From NCBI GenBank assembly GCA_015680685.1, contig MNCI01012713.1, forward strand, positions 565,342-629,341: a DNA stretch of 64,000 nt, read 5' to 3'. The stretch is from Gnetum montanum. Lineage: Eukaryota; Streptophyta; Gnetopsida; Gnetales; Gnetaceae. This document shows, piece after piece, positions 22,503-34,590 of this stretch. The notes beneath the pieces are model-generated. The model made no database searches and was not told where the DNA came from. It saw nothing but the letters and a program-made list of their open reading frames with translations. Position 1 is the stretch's first letter. Each line of letters begins with the position of its first letter. The translations under genes and the position numbers were made by a program.

Positions 22503-24346
22503 CACAATTCATGACAATGCCTCTTTCACAAGATAATGATAATGGAACATCTAGCGAAGCAATTCATTAGAGAACCAACGAAATTTATGATGAAGAAGAA
22601 GTTTGGAGTACTTAATCTGATGCAAGAGTTTCATATGTTCAACAATACTCAAGGACTTTTGTCATCTAACTCAAACACCTCTAGTGAAGATGGGACATCC
22701 CCTAAAACAAGGGGGCTTGTAAGGACTAGTACCTTCTCAATGGGTAACAAGAGTACATCAAGGGATGATTGGGAGACTTACAAAAGTTATGACGAGTCTT
22801 CTAGTTCCCTTTCTTCCTCTACTCTTTCAACATTGGGTTGTGACACAAATGATCATTCCTTAAGGGGTCAATGTAGAAATAAAAATCGAACCCACGAGCA
22901 AAATCAAGAACACCAACATGAACATAGACAACATCATCTTGACTCACGAACTCACAACTTATTTAGTGATAATGAACCCTTGCTGGCCACTAAGAGCCTA
23001 ATGCATATAACAGAGGCCATTCCGATATCCCAAAAGCATCGCAAGGAAAGCTATCTACCCAGGCCTAATTTAAACAACTTTCCTAAGTTCTCAGGAGGCT
23101 ATGATTTAGATCCACAACATCATTTACAAGCCTTCTATGATGCCTGTGTATGGAACAACATTGAGAATGGGTGGCAAAGGCTTAAGCTCTTCCCTATGAT
23201 ACTTGTTGGCCAAGCAAAAGTGTGGTGCAAGTCTTTAAAACAAAATTCAATTCACCATTGACCTACAATGGTAAGACTCTTCAATGAGAGATATCAAACC
23301 CATGCAAGAGTGTCAACCTTGAGGAGACAAATCAAAGAGTGGAAAAAAGGGCAACATGATCCCTTGAACATGGCCTTAGAAAGATATTACTCTTTGTTAA
23401 ACAAATTCCTAGGCCATGGGTTCTCTGAGGAAAGGCTAATGTGTCACATTATAGATGGGCTCCATAACAAAATGAGGGAGACCCTAAGGATGTATGCCCC
23501 AAGTCAACTATATTAATTATGAACCCATCAATTCCAAGAGAAAAATCTCCACAGGACCAAACTCTTGAGATAACAAAGGTCCATAATCATGAAGAGGAGA
23601 AATCAACTCACCTTGAGGGGATGAAATCATCCCTACCTTTGCCAACACTAAAATCACTACATGAAATCGAGGCAAAGATCAACAAGATGATGGAGTGGGT
23701 ACATGAAAAATGTGAAGAATATGTAGAAATTATTAGAGGGAGACCCATGTAAGATAACATTGATGACCAAAACAAACAGAGGATACTAAACCTAGAAATA
23801 GGACAAAACACCATTCGACAATTAGGAAGAAGGGTTGAGGAAAATAAGGATAGGGGCTCAATTGCAAATCACAAGTATCAATGTGATGTTTTCCTATATG
23901 ATCACTCCAAAGGCCAATGCCCAATCTTGTCACATCTACGTGAGCATTGGGAAAGGATACTACATCCAAATTTTGTACAAAAGTATTGTGCTCAACCGCA
24001 ATGGCAAAACCCCCAATCATGGGGAAGACAATCGCCAAATTGGCCACACCATTCGTATTACCTGACACCAAGTGCTTATTACATTCAACATAATGTTTCT
24101 CCAACTGGATCAACATCCTCTACTTCACCTTATCATTATCACTTTCTTGAGTATCATCAACCCATGTCCTCTCCTACGAGATCACCACCACATGTTCCTT
24201 ACACTCCTTTCTCCCAATATTCTCATCCTTCACCTCCTTCTACATCCCCACCAATTGTACCAGAAGGTTTTGCACCAAAGCACCAACCAATGAACATTAC
24301 TTGTGCTGCTACTATCAACAGCAATGGGAGTCCTCCACAACGTTAG
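22503..24346 (+). pseudogene. Gag remnant of the gypsy element
   Basis: Gag in several frames: EPLLATKSLMHITEAIP and NNFPKFSGGYDLDPQHH at 22.98-23.12 kb, HLQAFYDACVWNNIENGW at 23.12-23.17 kb, and then RLFNERYQTHARVSTLRRQI at 23.27 kb. HIIDGLHNKMRETLRMYAPS follows at 23.45 kb, and a knuckle-like CDVFLYDHSKGQCP at about 23.88 kb. A proline-, serine- and tyrosine-rich C-terminal region runs to about 24345. The order and motifs match the gag at 14.4-16.9 kb. It is broken by stops and frameshifts. Confidence 0.8.
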
Positions 24347-26210
24347 AAGGATCCTTTCTTTAGGCATGGCCAAAGAAAGAGATAGCACGGTTTTGCACCA
24401 TCCAACTCAACACAAACCCAACACTATGATGCACCTTCCTCTTCAAACTAAAAGCCTCCTGTTACCTTATCCAAGCCACCAATCAATACTCCAATAACCA
24501 TGTAGCCCAATGAATATAATAATGTGAGGAGACATATCGATTCTTGCATACCATCTTATGGTCACGGTGCCATAGTGGGTTAGCTTCTTATCACATGACC
24601 ACAACTTATAATATGCCCCACTATGCCTACTTTAATCAAGTGTGTGAACCCCAATTTGGGTACGTTCCTACCACTACACCAAAAGAAACCCAGTGGTTTG
24701 GATATGACTAGACCCTAATATTTCCAACATGCATGGATCCTAACTTTCCATTTATTAATTCTTGCCATGATCAAAGGTTTAGTCATGGGGGATATCCCCC
24801 ATTCTAATAAGCAGAATTAGTAAATTTTTTTCCTTTTCTTTGGTTTTAATATTTTTTGTTTTCTAATTTCTCATTTTTCAATTTGTCATTTTATCTTTTT
24901 CTGGGTAGTCTCATCTATGAATAAAATACTCATGTAACCAGTCGGTTGAGGTGTTGTTCTATGTTATCAAGTCATAGGTGACTAATTATTTGGATAGTAA
25001 GCCACAACATCCACCCACCCATTCTATTAATAAGAGGTTCTTTCTATGGGGATTATGATATTCTTGTTATCATCAAAACTTAAAGTAACTTTCTATACAT
25101 TATGCCCAGAGCGAAAAGTGACAAACTAAGAGGGAATGGCAAGGGTGTAACATCAAGGGGACTTGTGGATTCTCTTTGGTGACATCTGTATGTGCTATCA
25201 TGCAGCTTGGTTGTACTAACATCCTTGTAGATCTAATGAACAATGGGAGTAAGAGCTATAATAAAGGCACTCAATAAAGGAACTCAATGTTGTTCTAGGG
25301 TGGTCCCACTCTAAAGACATGTACCCATGCCTGAAGGTTGGCAACTTCTCCATATCATCTTTGGGAAAGACAAAGTGCAACAGTGGCCAGAAGAAGAAAA
25401 AGAAAAGAAAGAAGAGAAACAGAAAAGAAAAGCTCACAAAAAATGTGTCGTAGACAAATTCAAATCACTTCTCCCTTGCGCAAAACATCAAGTGATCGTA
25501 CACCTTTCTATCATAATGCTCTTATGGTTGTCTATCATTGGGATGAAATAATGCAATGTCACTGATTAGAGGTATGAACTTGATTTTGATCTTGGAGCAA
25601 AAGGCTAATGGTACTTTAATCATGCACAACACTTAGGATTCATTGTGCCTAGGGTAAGTCACCTCATGTCCCAATCTCTACAATCCCTTCTACAATTCAT
25701 CTCATCTCATGGCCCAAGTACTTCTAACTTGTGTCTTGTGTGACATAGACTTCATACCTTATAGCAGTGGTAGTTAACATGTGTGTGTTTTGTTGCACAG
25801 GTGTGGGCTACATTTAATCCTTCTAGTGCCTATGGACATTTTAAGGTGTGGTTACGCAAGGGCATGATAGGTTGGAACCTACTTTAGAAAGGATCCACTT
25901 GCTTGACTTTTGTAATTTGTACTTGTTGCACACCACCACATCATTTTATACCCTCCAAGTTTTCCATTGTCAAATCTGGTCTTTCCTTTGACATCATTTT
26001 AATCGAACGTTCCTTAGAACCACTACATGTCCCTTTTCCTCATCCTTTTCCAAGAACTTCATTGTATTACTCCACTCCATTTCATTTTCAGTGTCTCAAT
26101 TTTCACTTGCCCTTACCCTAGGCCTTTTGAATCTACCTCAAATCCTTCAATTTTGGCCCTAAAATTGAAAAATCATCAATTCTACTAAGTACCCTATCTT
26201 GGTAGGGATG
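24347..26210 (+). other. Remnant ORF end and non-coding tail of the gypsy element
   Basis: The first 450 bp translate discontinuously to an ORF end reading SHGGYPPF (about 24.79 kb). The remaining 1.4 kb is non-coding, pyrimidine-rich at first. The block at 25.09-25.18 kb, with codons reading MPRAKSDKLRGNGKGVTS, aligns with 1.47-1.54 kb. The stretch at 25.84-25.90 kb (AGGTGTGGTTACGCAAGGGC) aligns with about 2285-2340. GGTAGGGATG before 26211 may be the polypurine tract. Confidence 0.55.
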
Positions 26211-26649
26211 TGATATTGGGTACTTAGTATCAGGTCTGACACGATACTAGGTACGCACTATCGCATACACGATATCACGTCTAAAAAAACTATATATATG
26301 GGACCCCTGCGTACTACAGAAGTCATTTTCAATAGTTGACACGAGGGAGTTGTTCAAATTTTTTTTCACAATTTTTAGCGATTTGCAAGACTAAATTCAA
26401 CCTTCAATATTTTGCTCCTCGACGCTCCGATTTCATTTCCAATTGAACCTACTTAAACTTGGAGGGGTACTATAGAACTTGTGCATCATTTTTTTGAAAT
26501 TTGCAATCACCCAAAGGGGTATTGTAGAACTACGTGGTAAACTAGTAAAGTATCAAGTAGTGCTACTAGTGATGTGTGCTAGGTAATCCAAGAAGTAGTA
26601 CATGCTCATATTTGTATGGTTGAGTGTAGAGGTACCTCACTGCTCATCA
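26211..26649 (+). repeat. Gypsy 3' LTR with about 400 bp deleted
   Basis: Aligns with both ends of 21542-22382 but is only 439 bp long. It starts TGATATTGGG and ends TGCTCATCA. The missing part is central. Confidence 0.7.
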
Positions 26650-27119
26650 CCATGTTTATAGTGGGTAGGCCAAGAATAGAATTGGAGTAACAAGTAACTA
26701 CAGTATATGCCATGTATGAAAAAGAATTTGTAGATAGAAAAGATAAAAAATAAAAGCTTTACATTATAAATTCTAAAATAAAGTAGTCAAATATAGCTAC
26801 TAGGATCAAAATGATATTGCAACAAATCTGGCTAGGAGAATGATTGATTACCAAGAACTGCAAAAGATGGCAAGAGGCTTTGAGATAGAAAGAAAGTAGT
26901 TTGCAAAATGGTATATCAAAGCCAACAATATGTTTCCACAACTGCCATGTTCTTGGGAAGTGCCAACTCCTACAAACATAATTGAATTTGCATGGATAGT
27001 GCATGATCCCAGAATAGAAGAAGAGAAGCTTAGAGCATTGTTGAATAGCTACCAGTTCAAGGAAACATATCAAAAAGGGAAGAAACCAATGTTAGATCCA
27101 CTCTTGCCAAGAATATAGA
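26650..27119 (+). pseudogene. Decayed ORF, right part
   Basis: Plus-strand codons read FAKWYIKANNMFPQLPCSWE in the opened frame and continue with VPTPTNIIEFAWIVHDPRIE, ending KPMLDPLLPRI and a stop at 27118. It lies directly beyond the gypsy 3' LTR and is probably the continuation of the 19.2-21.5 kb remnant. I do not recognise the protein family. Confidence 0.4.
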
Positions 27120-28090
27120 GATTCTATGTGAAATTTTATTTTCTTTTATTTCTATCATGTATGAATCATGGTTTGCATGATAATTTTGTAACACCACTCG
27201 AATGAAGATGTAATATTTATAGTAGAGTTAGTCATGCAAATATGTATCATGATGTTGAGTTCCTATAACCCCACAAGCTATAAGAAATTCTATCCTCCTT
27301 TTGTTTGGAGTTGAGGATGAGTATTTAGTTAATCATGAGGATATCGTATCTTAACACAATCATGCTGAAAATAAGTTTTTACCCAACACTTAGTGAAATT
27401 CTTGTAGTTTATTTTCTTGAAGTTATAGTTAGTTATGAAGGCCTACGGTGTGGTGAATTATAGTCAAATGAAATCTTTATTCAAGTCGATTCTTCCTAGA
27501 TACGATTCATGAATGACAATAAAGATCGAGACTGTTCTTCATCTTACATTGAATAGATTCCCTTTTCATATTGTTTATCTTTACTAGGTCATTTACATTT
27601 CCTACATCATTTACTATTCAAATGTTTATTAGCAAGGTGGAATGAGTATGGTTGGTTTCAAGTGTAAACTACAATTTTTTGGTAATCCAATAGTGACTTT
27701 GATTAATTTACTCAGTGGTAAAGTTACTTGGTAATTCTTGTAACAATTACATTAGCCTAGGATGTGTATGAAAAACCAAGAACAAATAATTATTGCCATA
27801 GGATAGAATAACTTTACATTTGCGTTGTACTTAAGATAGAAATTACATTCATTTTCACTATCTCTACATTTAGTATATGTAAAGCCAACAAACATTACTG
27901 TATCATATACTCCACTAAAAGTTAAACCATATGATTTGAACCTTTCTTACACTAAGTGAAAGATACTGATCATGAACTTCTCATTAACTTACTAGTATAC
28001 TTAGCTTGTCCATCCACAGTTCATGATTTGGTCATGCGTAAACACCTGTGACTTGTATGATTGTGTTGGAATTCTCTACCGCTGATGTAT
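27120..28090 (+). repeat. Degenerate LTR related to the gypsy LTR group
   Basis: From about 27510 the order of short blocks follows the LTR at 21.8-22.38 kb: AATAAAGATCGAGACT, then TTTACTATTC, GGAATGAGTATG, CAAGTGTAAACTAC. A terminal part resembles GCGTAAACACC...TTGTATGATTG, ending at about 28090. The left edge is uncertain. It may be the 3' LTR of the element that encoded the decayed ORF before it. Confidence 0.5.
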
Positions 28091-30640
28091 GTCTAAGGTG
28101 TAGGTCCAACTAGATAGTTGATGTTGTTATAAGTTTTATGATGGTTTATGTACATGCATTATATGTAATTTTTTATGTCTCATTTATTATATAACATGAG
28201 TCCACATATTGATATTATGGGATGGATTGGATAGATGTCATTACTCATAAGAATAGAGGATTAGGAAGAAGAATAGCAATCAATGTGTGAGTATGCTTAT
28301 GAATCATGCATGATATTTATGCATATGAGCTGCAAAATGATATTCGCTGATTCCTAGACTTATATTATATGGTTATGATGTATACATGATGACCTTGTTG
28401 GGGGTTTGATTAGTATTCAATTTGGAATTCCTATGTATTAGTTAGGGGTGGTGGACCTTGGTGTTATTAGTAGGGCTATATAATTAGTCAACAGGCTTAT
28501 GAAATTATTCCAAGAATAAAATAAGTATGTTTGATATTTTATAGTTTATATTTTATAGGTTTTAAACATAGAAAAAAATATGTTTTTCTTCCCTCCTATT
28601 TGTGTCTCTCTTGTGAATTATTGAAATACTCTTCATATTATCATTATTGCATCCTTTCATAGATTTTGCAACTTGTAAGGTTGTTTCAAAGCTATACTTC
28701 AGCTTGTATCTATTTTTGGAGTCTAGGTTCAAGGGTTATTAGGATCACGATGGAGTTTTATTTATGTTATAGGCTTGTTGTAGTCATTTTAGATTTCCTA
28801 TGACTGTCATATTTATTTAATCGATTTCCTTTACCTTTTCCCTAATTCCTTGCATTGGACTCAATGTGTGTTCTCATGTACATGTACTTGTGGGATAATT
28901 AGTGATTTGGTGAATTCATCATTACATGTCAAGGTTATGTTGTATTTCTAATGTGTTTCTGCTTGGACTATGCTACAAAATTCTCATACAAATATGATTA
29001 TGATATATGGAAATAATGGAGAGTGCTTAGGGGCTGTGCATTATAACATTCTAACAATCTATGGGACTTCATTGGTATGATTTGACAAAGTTTACTGGAC
29101 TTATAGATTTTTTGTTTTTGCATATTTATCACACCCTCCTTCCCAGCATCATCTTAGAGAGCATTATGTTGGGTATAGAAATCCTAATGGACAAATGTTT
29201 ATTGCAAGAGATAATTAGAAATCAAAACAAACTAACACAATGATAAGGAAGCATAAGGAAAGCTACAATGATAAAGAATCAAAAGGATCATCACCCAAAG
29301 CTATAGTGCTCATCCTACTAGGCAAGATCTTGGGAGGGTTGGTAGATGAGCAAAAGCCTAACTTCTTCGAGTAGCTATGCCTAGACTCAAACTCAGGTCT
29401 TCAACTTGAGAAGAAAGCATCTTACCATTACTCCAAATAAAGGAATGTTACAATGATACCATGATCATAATGAGAGAAAATATTTTAATAATCGCAAATA
29501 AATAAAATATCTAATAATACAAAAATATATTATACTTGCAAACTAAAACCTATAGCTAAACTAAAAAATAGACAATATGGCATATGAGACTAAAATAATG
29601 CATAACCATGAATATCTAACATTATCAAGTATGTTCAATAGCATATAATAGTATCATGATCTAAGTACATAATGCATGATAAAGAAATATTTAGATACAT
29701 ATCCCTAAAATATCATAATGGGTAAAAGAGATAATAATCTAAAGTTAGAAAATAAACATGCATAAAACTTAAAAATCATTAGCAAATACCAAGAGATTTC
29801 CTTACTCCACATAGCCTTAGTGATCTGAAAATAAAATATGGGGTCAATATAAACTAAGTGAAAAACATTGACACCTCTTGTGTTTGAACTAAGGGAAAGT
29901 TTCATGATTTCTAGGTGAAGGCATACTAGCCTACAACACATGTCAAAAAAGCATAAACAATCCAAACATCGTAGATTACACATCATACATAAATCTAAAC
30001 ATCAAACAAGAATTTAACCAAACCAAATTATTCACTCTAACACATCAACCTATAAACAAAGAGGATAGCAAACATCAAATGTGTGAATTGTTATCATGAG
30101 TACTTTCCAAACCAATTTATTTGAATCAAATGACAAATTATTATGTGCATAGATTTATTTCTTAGCCTCAAACCAAATTACCAATGCTAGATGCATCACC
30201 CATGACTTATCTCTAATGTTTTTGAGACATAAAAAAAGGACACATGAGTCATGGATTATCATCTCTTACAGGATGGAACCTACAATGAGAACCACATTGA
30301 TGTATACGAGTGGGGTTCAAATACCATACATCTCTAAGGAGTCCATTCATAACTATCCACATAACTAGGTGCTACCTCCTAACAAAAAATAAACACTTAA
30401 GCATCCAAATAAGTACAACAAAATATTAATGTTAAAGGGAAAAAACAAACAGGGCAATGAGTTAAAATAATTGAAAGCTCGAAGAAGGAGAAACAATCAA
30501 CTTCAAAATCAAATCCAACAATCCAACATGATCCAAACTTACTAAATGATGTTAAATAGTGTATAAAGGCCACAAAATGTATCAAACTAAGCTTTGTTGG
30601 CAAGATACGCTCAAAAATAGTAAAATCACAAGACCATATC
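28091..30640. other. AT-rich region without recognisable genes
   Basis: Only short ORFs and a SINE-like copy at 29290-29443. The sequence looks like old retroelement LTR or internal DNA, but no boundary could be set. Confidence 0.4.
29290..29443 (-). mobile_element. tRNA-derived SINE-like copy A
   Basis: Aligns with 53590-53742 (same orientation) and 42663-42738 (opposite). In minus orientation it has an A-box-like GAGTAATGGTAAGATG, then a B-box-like GAGTTTGAGTCTAGG, and then a shared body with AGTTAGGCTTTTGCTCAT. Confidence 0.55.
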
Positions 30641-30785
30641 CTAACCGCAATCCTTGGTGGTTGATCACAACCTAATCATGAGTCGTAGTTTACTTATAAA
30701 AATGACCAACAAAAACCATAGTAAATTCAACTTAAGCACAACTTAACCATGACCTATGATGGCTGACTATGATTGAACTATGACC
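30641..30785. repeat. CATGACC-type short repeats, left of the solo LTR
   Basis: Units resembling ACCATGACCTATGGTGG recur (for example CATGACCTATGATGG and CTATGACCCATAG). They continue on the other side of the solo LTR at 32957-33200, so the LTR landed inside the array. Confidence 0.5.
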
Positions 30786-30790
30786 CATAG

Positions 30791-32951
30791 TGTAATACCT
30801 TAGTGTTTTGAACCTAAGATCTTATATTCATTTTTATTCTTATGCTTCATTCTTAAGCATAATGATACATTTAATATGTTATATTTTCCTACCAATTTAC
30901 ATTAGCACATTCTAATGTCACTTTTATGCTTATTCTTATGATTGTATATCTTGAGGTTTGAATCCTTGACCCCTTATTTACATGCATTGGCATTTTATAC
31001 ATTATGGTATAATTGCTTAAAAGCTTCTATTTGATCCTTTGGAAAGCTTACATGTTTTATTAGGTCTCAATATTATATTTCTTAAGGTTTTGACTTAGGA
31101 CCTTACTCTTATTATATGTTTGAACATAATGATTTTTATATTTCTTTTATTGATTATTATTTTTTGGCATTTACTAATGCTTGGTACCTCTTGTGAAAGA
31201 CATGTTGGAAGGATGATGGTGACCCATTACTAGTAGCTTTTTATATTTTATTTAAATTATATTTTATTGTTATTTAGTTTTGGAATAATGTAAAAGTACG
31301 ATTATGAGACATGTTAAATAAATATTTAGGACTTATTCCAATTATTCTTTTATTTTATCTTGAAATCCATTTTTGGTCATGAGACTCATTATATTAATCT
31401 GTTAAAAACTTTAACCCATTGGTTAACCATTGGACACTTATGTGGATACATGTTATCTTATTTTCTAAAAAATAATTATTTATTATTTATTTTTAAAATT
31501 GCCCACATGTTAACTTTTGTGCTTATAAATACTTTACAATGCTAGCTTTCTTAGCATCAATGGTACTTTGCATTCTCTTCCATTCCCTTGCTCATAGTTG
31601 TGCTTAGTAGATCCCTTGAAAATTTTCAAATCTAAACATGTTCTTACTTGGTGAAGCTTAAATTTTAGCTAATCTTTTAAGGTATAGGAAATATTCTTGA
31701 TTGCATCAATTTTGATAGGTAATTTATCTTTTTACACATGTTTTCCTTTATGATAGTTTGATGCTCTAATCATACTAAATATGTTATCTATCTAGCCTTA
31801 GTTTAATGGTCAATCCATGATTTATCATTTTCATGACTTTCCACTTTGCACATCATGCTCATCTTTCTCATATAATACCTTCTTCTTCCAATGGGGCATG
31901 GACACTTGGAGTGTATATCGAGATGTTTAACATGTCAGAAAGCTCAAGAAAATGACTGGAATACATTAAACATATTTCTCAGTAGAGGAAATTGATGTGA
32001 TGGTTGGTATTTCATGATCAATCCCCATATTTTAGTTAGTATCAAGTCTAGTTTCAGGGTGGTGGTGAGGATCTAGGATCAAGGAAAGTTATAGTATTGA
32101 TAGGCATCATAACAAAACCCAATAGTTGCAAATTGATATTACATGAGGGTTCTACCTAATAGTTGGACATTGCCATACATGAAAGTTGGCATAAATAAGT
32201 GAGGTACTACTCTAAACAATCCTTAATGGCTAGTTAGGTTAATATCAATCTTATAGTTCTGGCAAATGTCTAATGCTAGAATCCTCGTGGTTAAATTCAT
32301 AGATAGGCAAATCATGGTTAATGGTAGATTAACACATTAATGGTAATGTTAATGATTTGGTTAATAGTTATGCTTTGATTTACAAATTAGTTAATTAGTT
32401 ATTACTATTAGTTCTAATAATGTATTTGTTACATGAGCCCCTCCTTCTAGCTTGTTCTAGGTGGCACTAAGATGATTTCCTCCATTGTGAGGGTATTCTA
32501 ACCCTTCTTGTCTGTGTTTCATGTAGATTTTAGTTACGAGGCTCAAATGGAGGTTCTTGGCGACATTGCAAATGTTGGGTCATAGTGCGTTACAAGAGTG
32601 TTCATGATTCAGCATGCTTTGAAAATAATGGATTCAAGTATTTTTGTATTTTTAGAGCCATGTTGTGATTTTTCAAATTACCGTATGTTTTATGTATGTA
32701 TTTCATGTATCTTGTACCATAATGATTTGCACTCAAGATGTTGGAGTAACATTGTATGGACTTTGGTTAAGTGATTTATTCTTTATGTTGGTTCAAGTAT
32801 GGTTATTGAGTTATTTCATACTTTATGATTTAAGATTATCCAATGATTTAATTTTGAATTTTTAAGTTTTGCATATAGAATTAGTAGAATCTAATCATGC
32901 CCCTTAAGTGATTTTATAAACTTATCTATAGTTAAATTTTGGGGTGTGACA
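30791..32951 (+). repeat. Solo LTR of a gypsy-type element (2161 bp)
   Basis: Starts TGTAATACC and ends GGGGTGTGACA, the usual TG...CA ends. Flanking pentamers are CATAG (30786-30790) and CATGG (32952-32956), differing by one transition. A TATA-like CTTATAAATAC lies near 31520. No internal region or second LTR is nearby, so it is a solo LTR left by recombination. It has no coding capacity. Confidence 0.7.
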
Positions 32952-32956
32952 CATGG

Positions 32957-33250
32957 TTAACTAAAAACCACTCAAAAGAGCTACAAACTAAAATAAGCTA
33001 AGAAGGACTTGACCATGATGTCATCATGACCCATGGTGGATAACACAACTTGTGGGATTGCAAGTTTACTGAAATAGAGAATGTAATTACAAAAGAACAT
33101 GAAAGGATTAGCCATGACCTCAGCATAACCTGTGGTGGCAAACTATGACCTAACTATGACTTGTGATTAGTACTAACATTCTCATTACAACCTATGGTAG
33201 ACTTGTGGTTTTGATGTAAAACAAAAGATAGAGAGAAAACGATTTGAAAT
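32957..33250. repeat. CATGACC-type short repeats, right of the solo LTR
   Basis: Repeats such as CATGACCCATGGTGG, CATAACCTGTGGTGG and CTATGACTTGTG continue the array seen at 30641-30785. Confidence 0.5.
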
Positions 33251-33861
33251 GACTTCGAAATATTTAGTAACCAATACTAAACACTAGAGACAATATAGAG
33301 ATGACATAGAGAATATATTTATACCTTCAACTTAAGGAAAAGTGACAATTAAAGTAAAGATATAGCAAAGCATGCAAACCCTAGGAGAAATTGTCAAAAA
33401 CTCATAAAATTATAGCAACTCGAAGTTTGGAGAAATGATCAAGACTCATCTAGATTTAGAACATGATAGATCTAATTACATGAAATTGAGGATCAAATGC
33501 ACAATACTCAAGCCCAAAATATTTTTTTTTCATAAATTTTTACAAAAACCTTATTTTCTTCAAATCATCAAAAATAATAAAAAATTTAATGAAATGGGAC
33601 TTGCAACCAAGGCAAAAAAAATAGATAATTCTAGTCAAGCAATGTAAGATCCAACCAAAATTTAATTGCATAAAATTCTAAAAAAATTCTAACAAAGCTC
33701 AATCTACACTGGTAGTGCACTAAATATAAGAACTGAAAGAAACATGAAAAAATGCCAAGATAACTCACCCAAGAAACAAGAAGCACAATTTTATGAAATA
33801 AGCACATGATCATAACTACATACACATAAACCACATGCACACTCTAATAAGGCTTCACAAC
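33251..33861. other. Unassigned AT-rich region
   Basis: No gene or repeat recognised. It precedes the Met-primed LTR. Confidence 0.4.
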
Positions 33862-34590
33862 TATAACATCCCCAATTCCAAATGATGCTACTGCATAACG
33901 AAGATGGTGCCTCTTCATAACAAGTGTTATTGTTATCGTAACAAGACCTAAAAGGGCATGTTGTAATTAAGACTTGAAAGGGTGCATTGTAATAATGGAT
34001 GTGTCTCTAGAGGTAACCTTTAGGGTTTGACCTAAGGCATTTATACCCAAGCTTAGAGGTTAATGAGCGGCTAGGTACCCCTACGCCCAACCATGCGAAT
34101 CACGCGCGTTCACACGCAACTCGGTCGAATTCTGTAGACTGTAAGCACTTAACATACACTAGACCCTAACCAGTGAAACCCTAGGTTAGAACAGTCGTTG
34201 TCCTCCTAATCTCACTTGTGAAGTTCTGATTACAATGATTAAGTGAGATTAAGGCTAATGATTTTTATATCTTTTTGCATATCTTTTGGAGGCTAATTAA
34301 GGTATGAAGATTAAGAAATAAACTATTATCTAATATATAATTATCCTAGCTTATACTCTAACTATTCCTAGCATAAGTATCCGATCCCATATTCCGAGCA
34401 CATTCTGAGCATCTTTTAACACTTCTGGGTTACCAGACATTAAGCGTCACTGGGCTTACCAAGTGTTTGATTTACGTTCGAGCTGGTTGTACTTATGGCC
34501 TTAATGAGCTACGAATGAACAATAGCGATCGAAATTACAATAACGAAAACTTAAGTAATTAACAAGTAACTAATAAAGCATAAACATATT

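Larger units (their letters stand above)
21542..26649 (+). mobile_element. Athila-like gypsy element with a deleted 3' LTR
   Basis: A plus-strand element with 5' LTR 21542-22382, tRNA-Asp-type primer site, gag, a vestigial ORF end (SHGGYPPF at about 24790), a long non-coding tail and a shortened 3' LTR 26211-26649. The protease is not recognisable and no reverse transcriptase or integrase is present. Flanking pentamers do not match clearly, so edges are set by LTR alignment (TGATATYGGGTAC start, CTCATCA end). Gag and tail sequences align with the copies at 1-2.9 kb, 11-17 kb and 39.6-42.3 kb. Confidence 0.8.
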
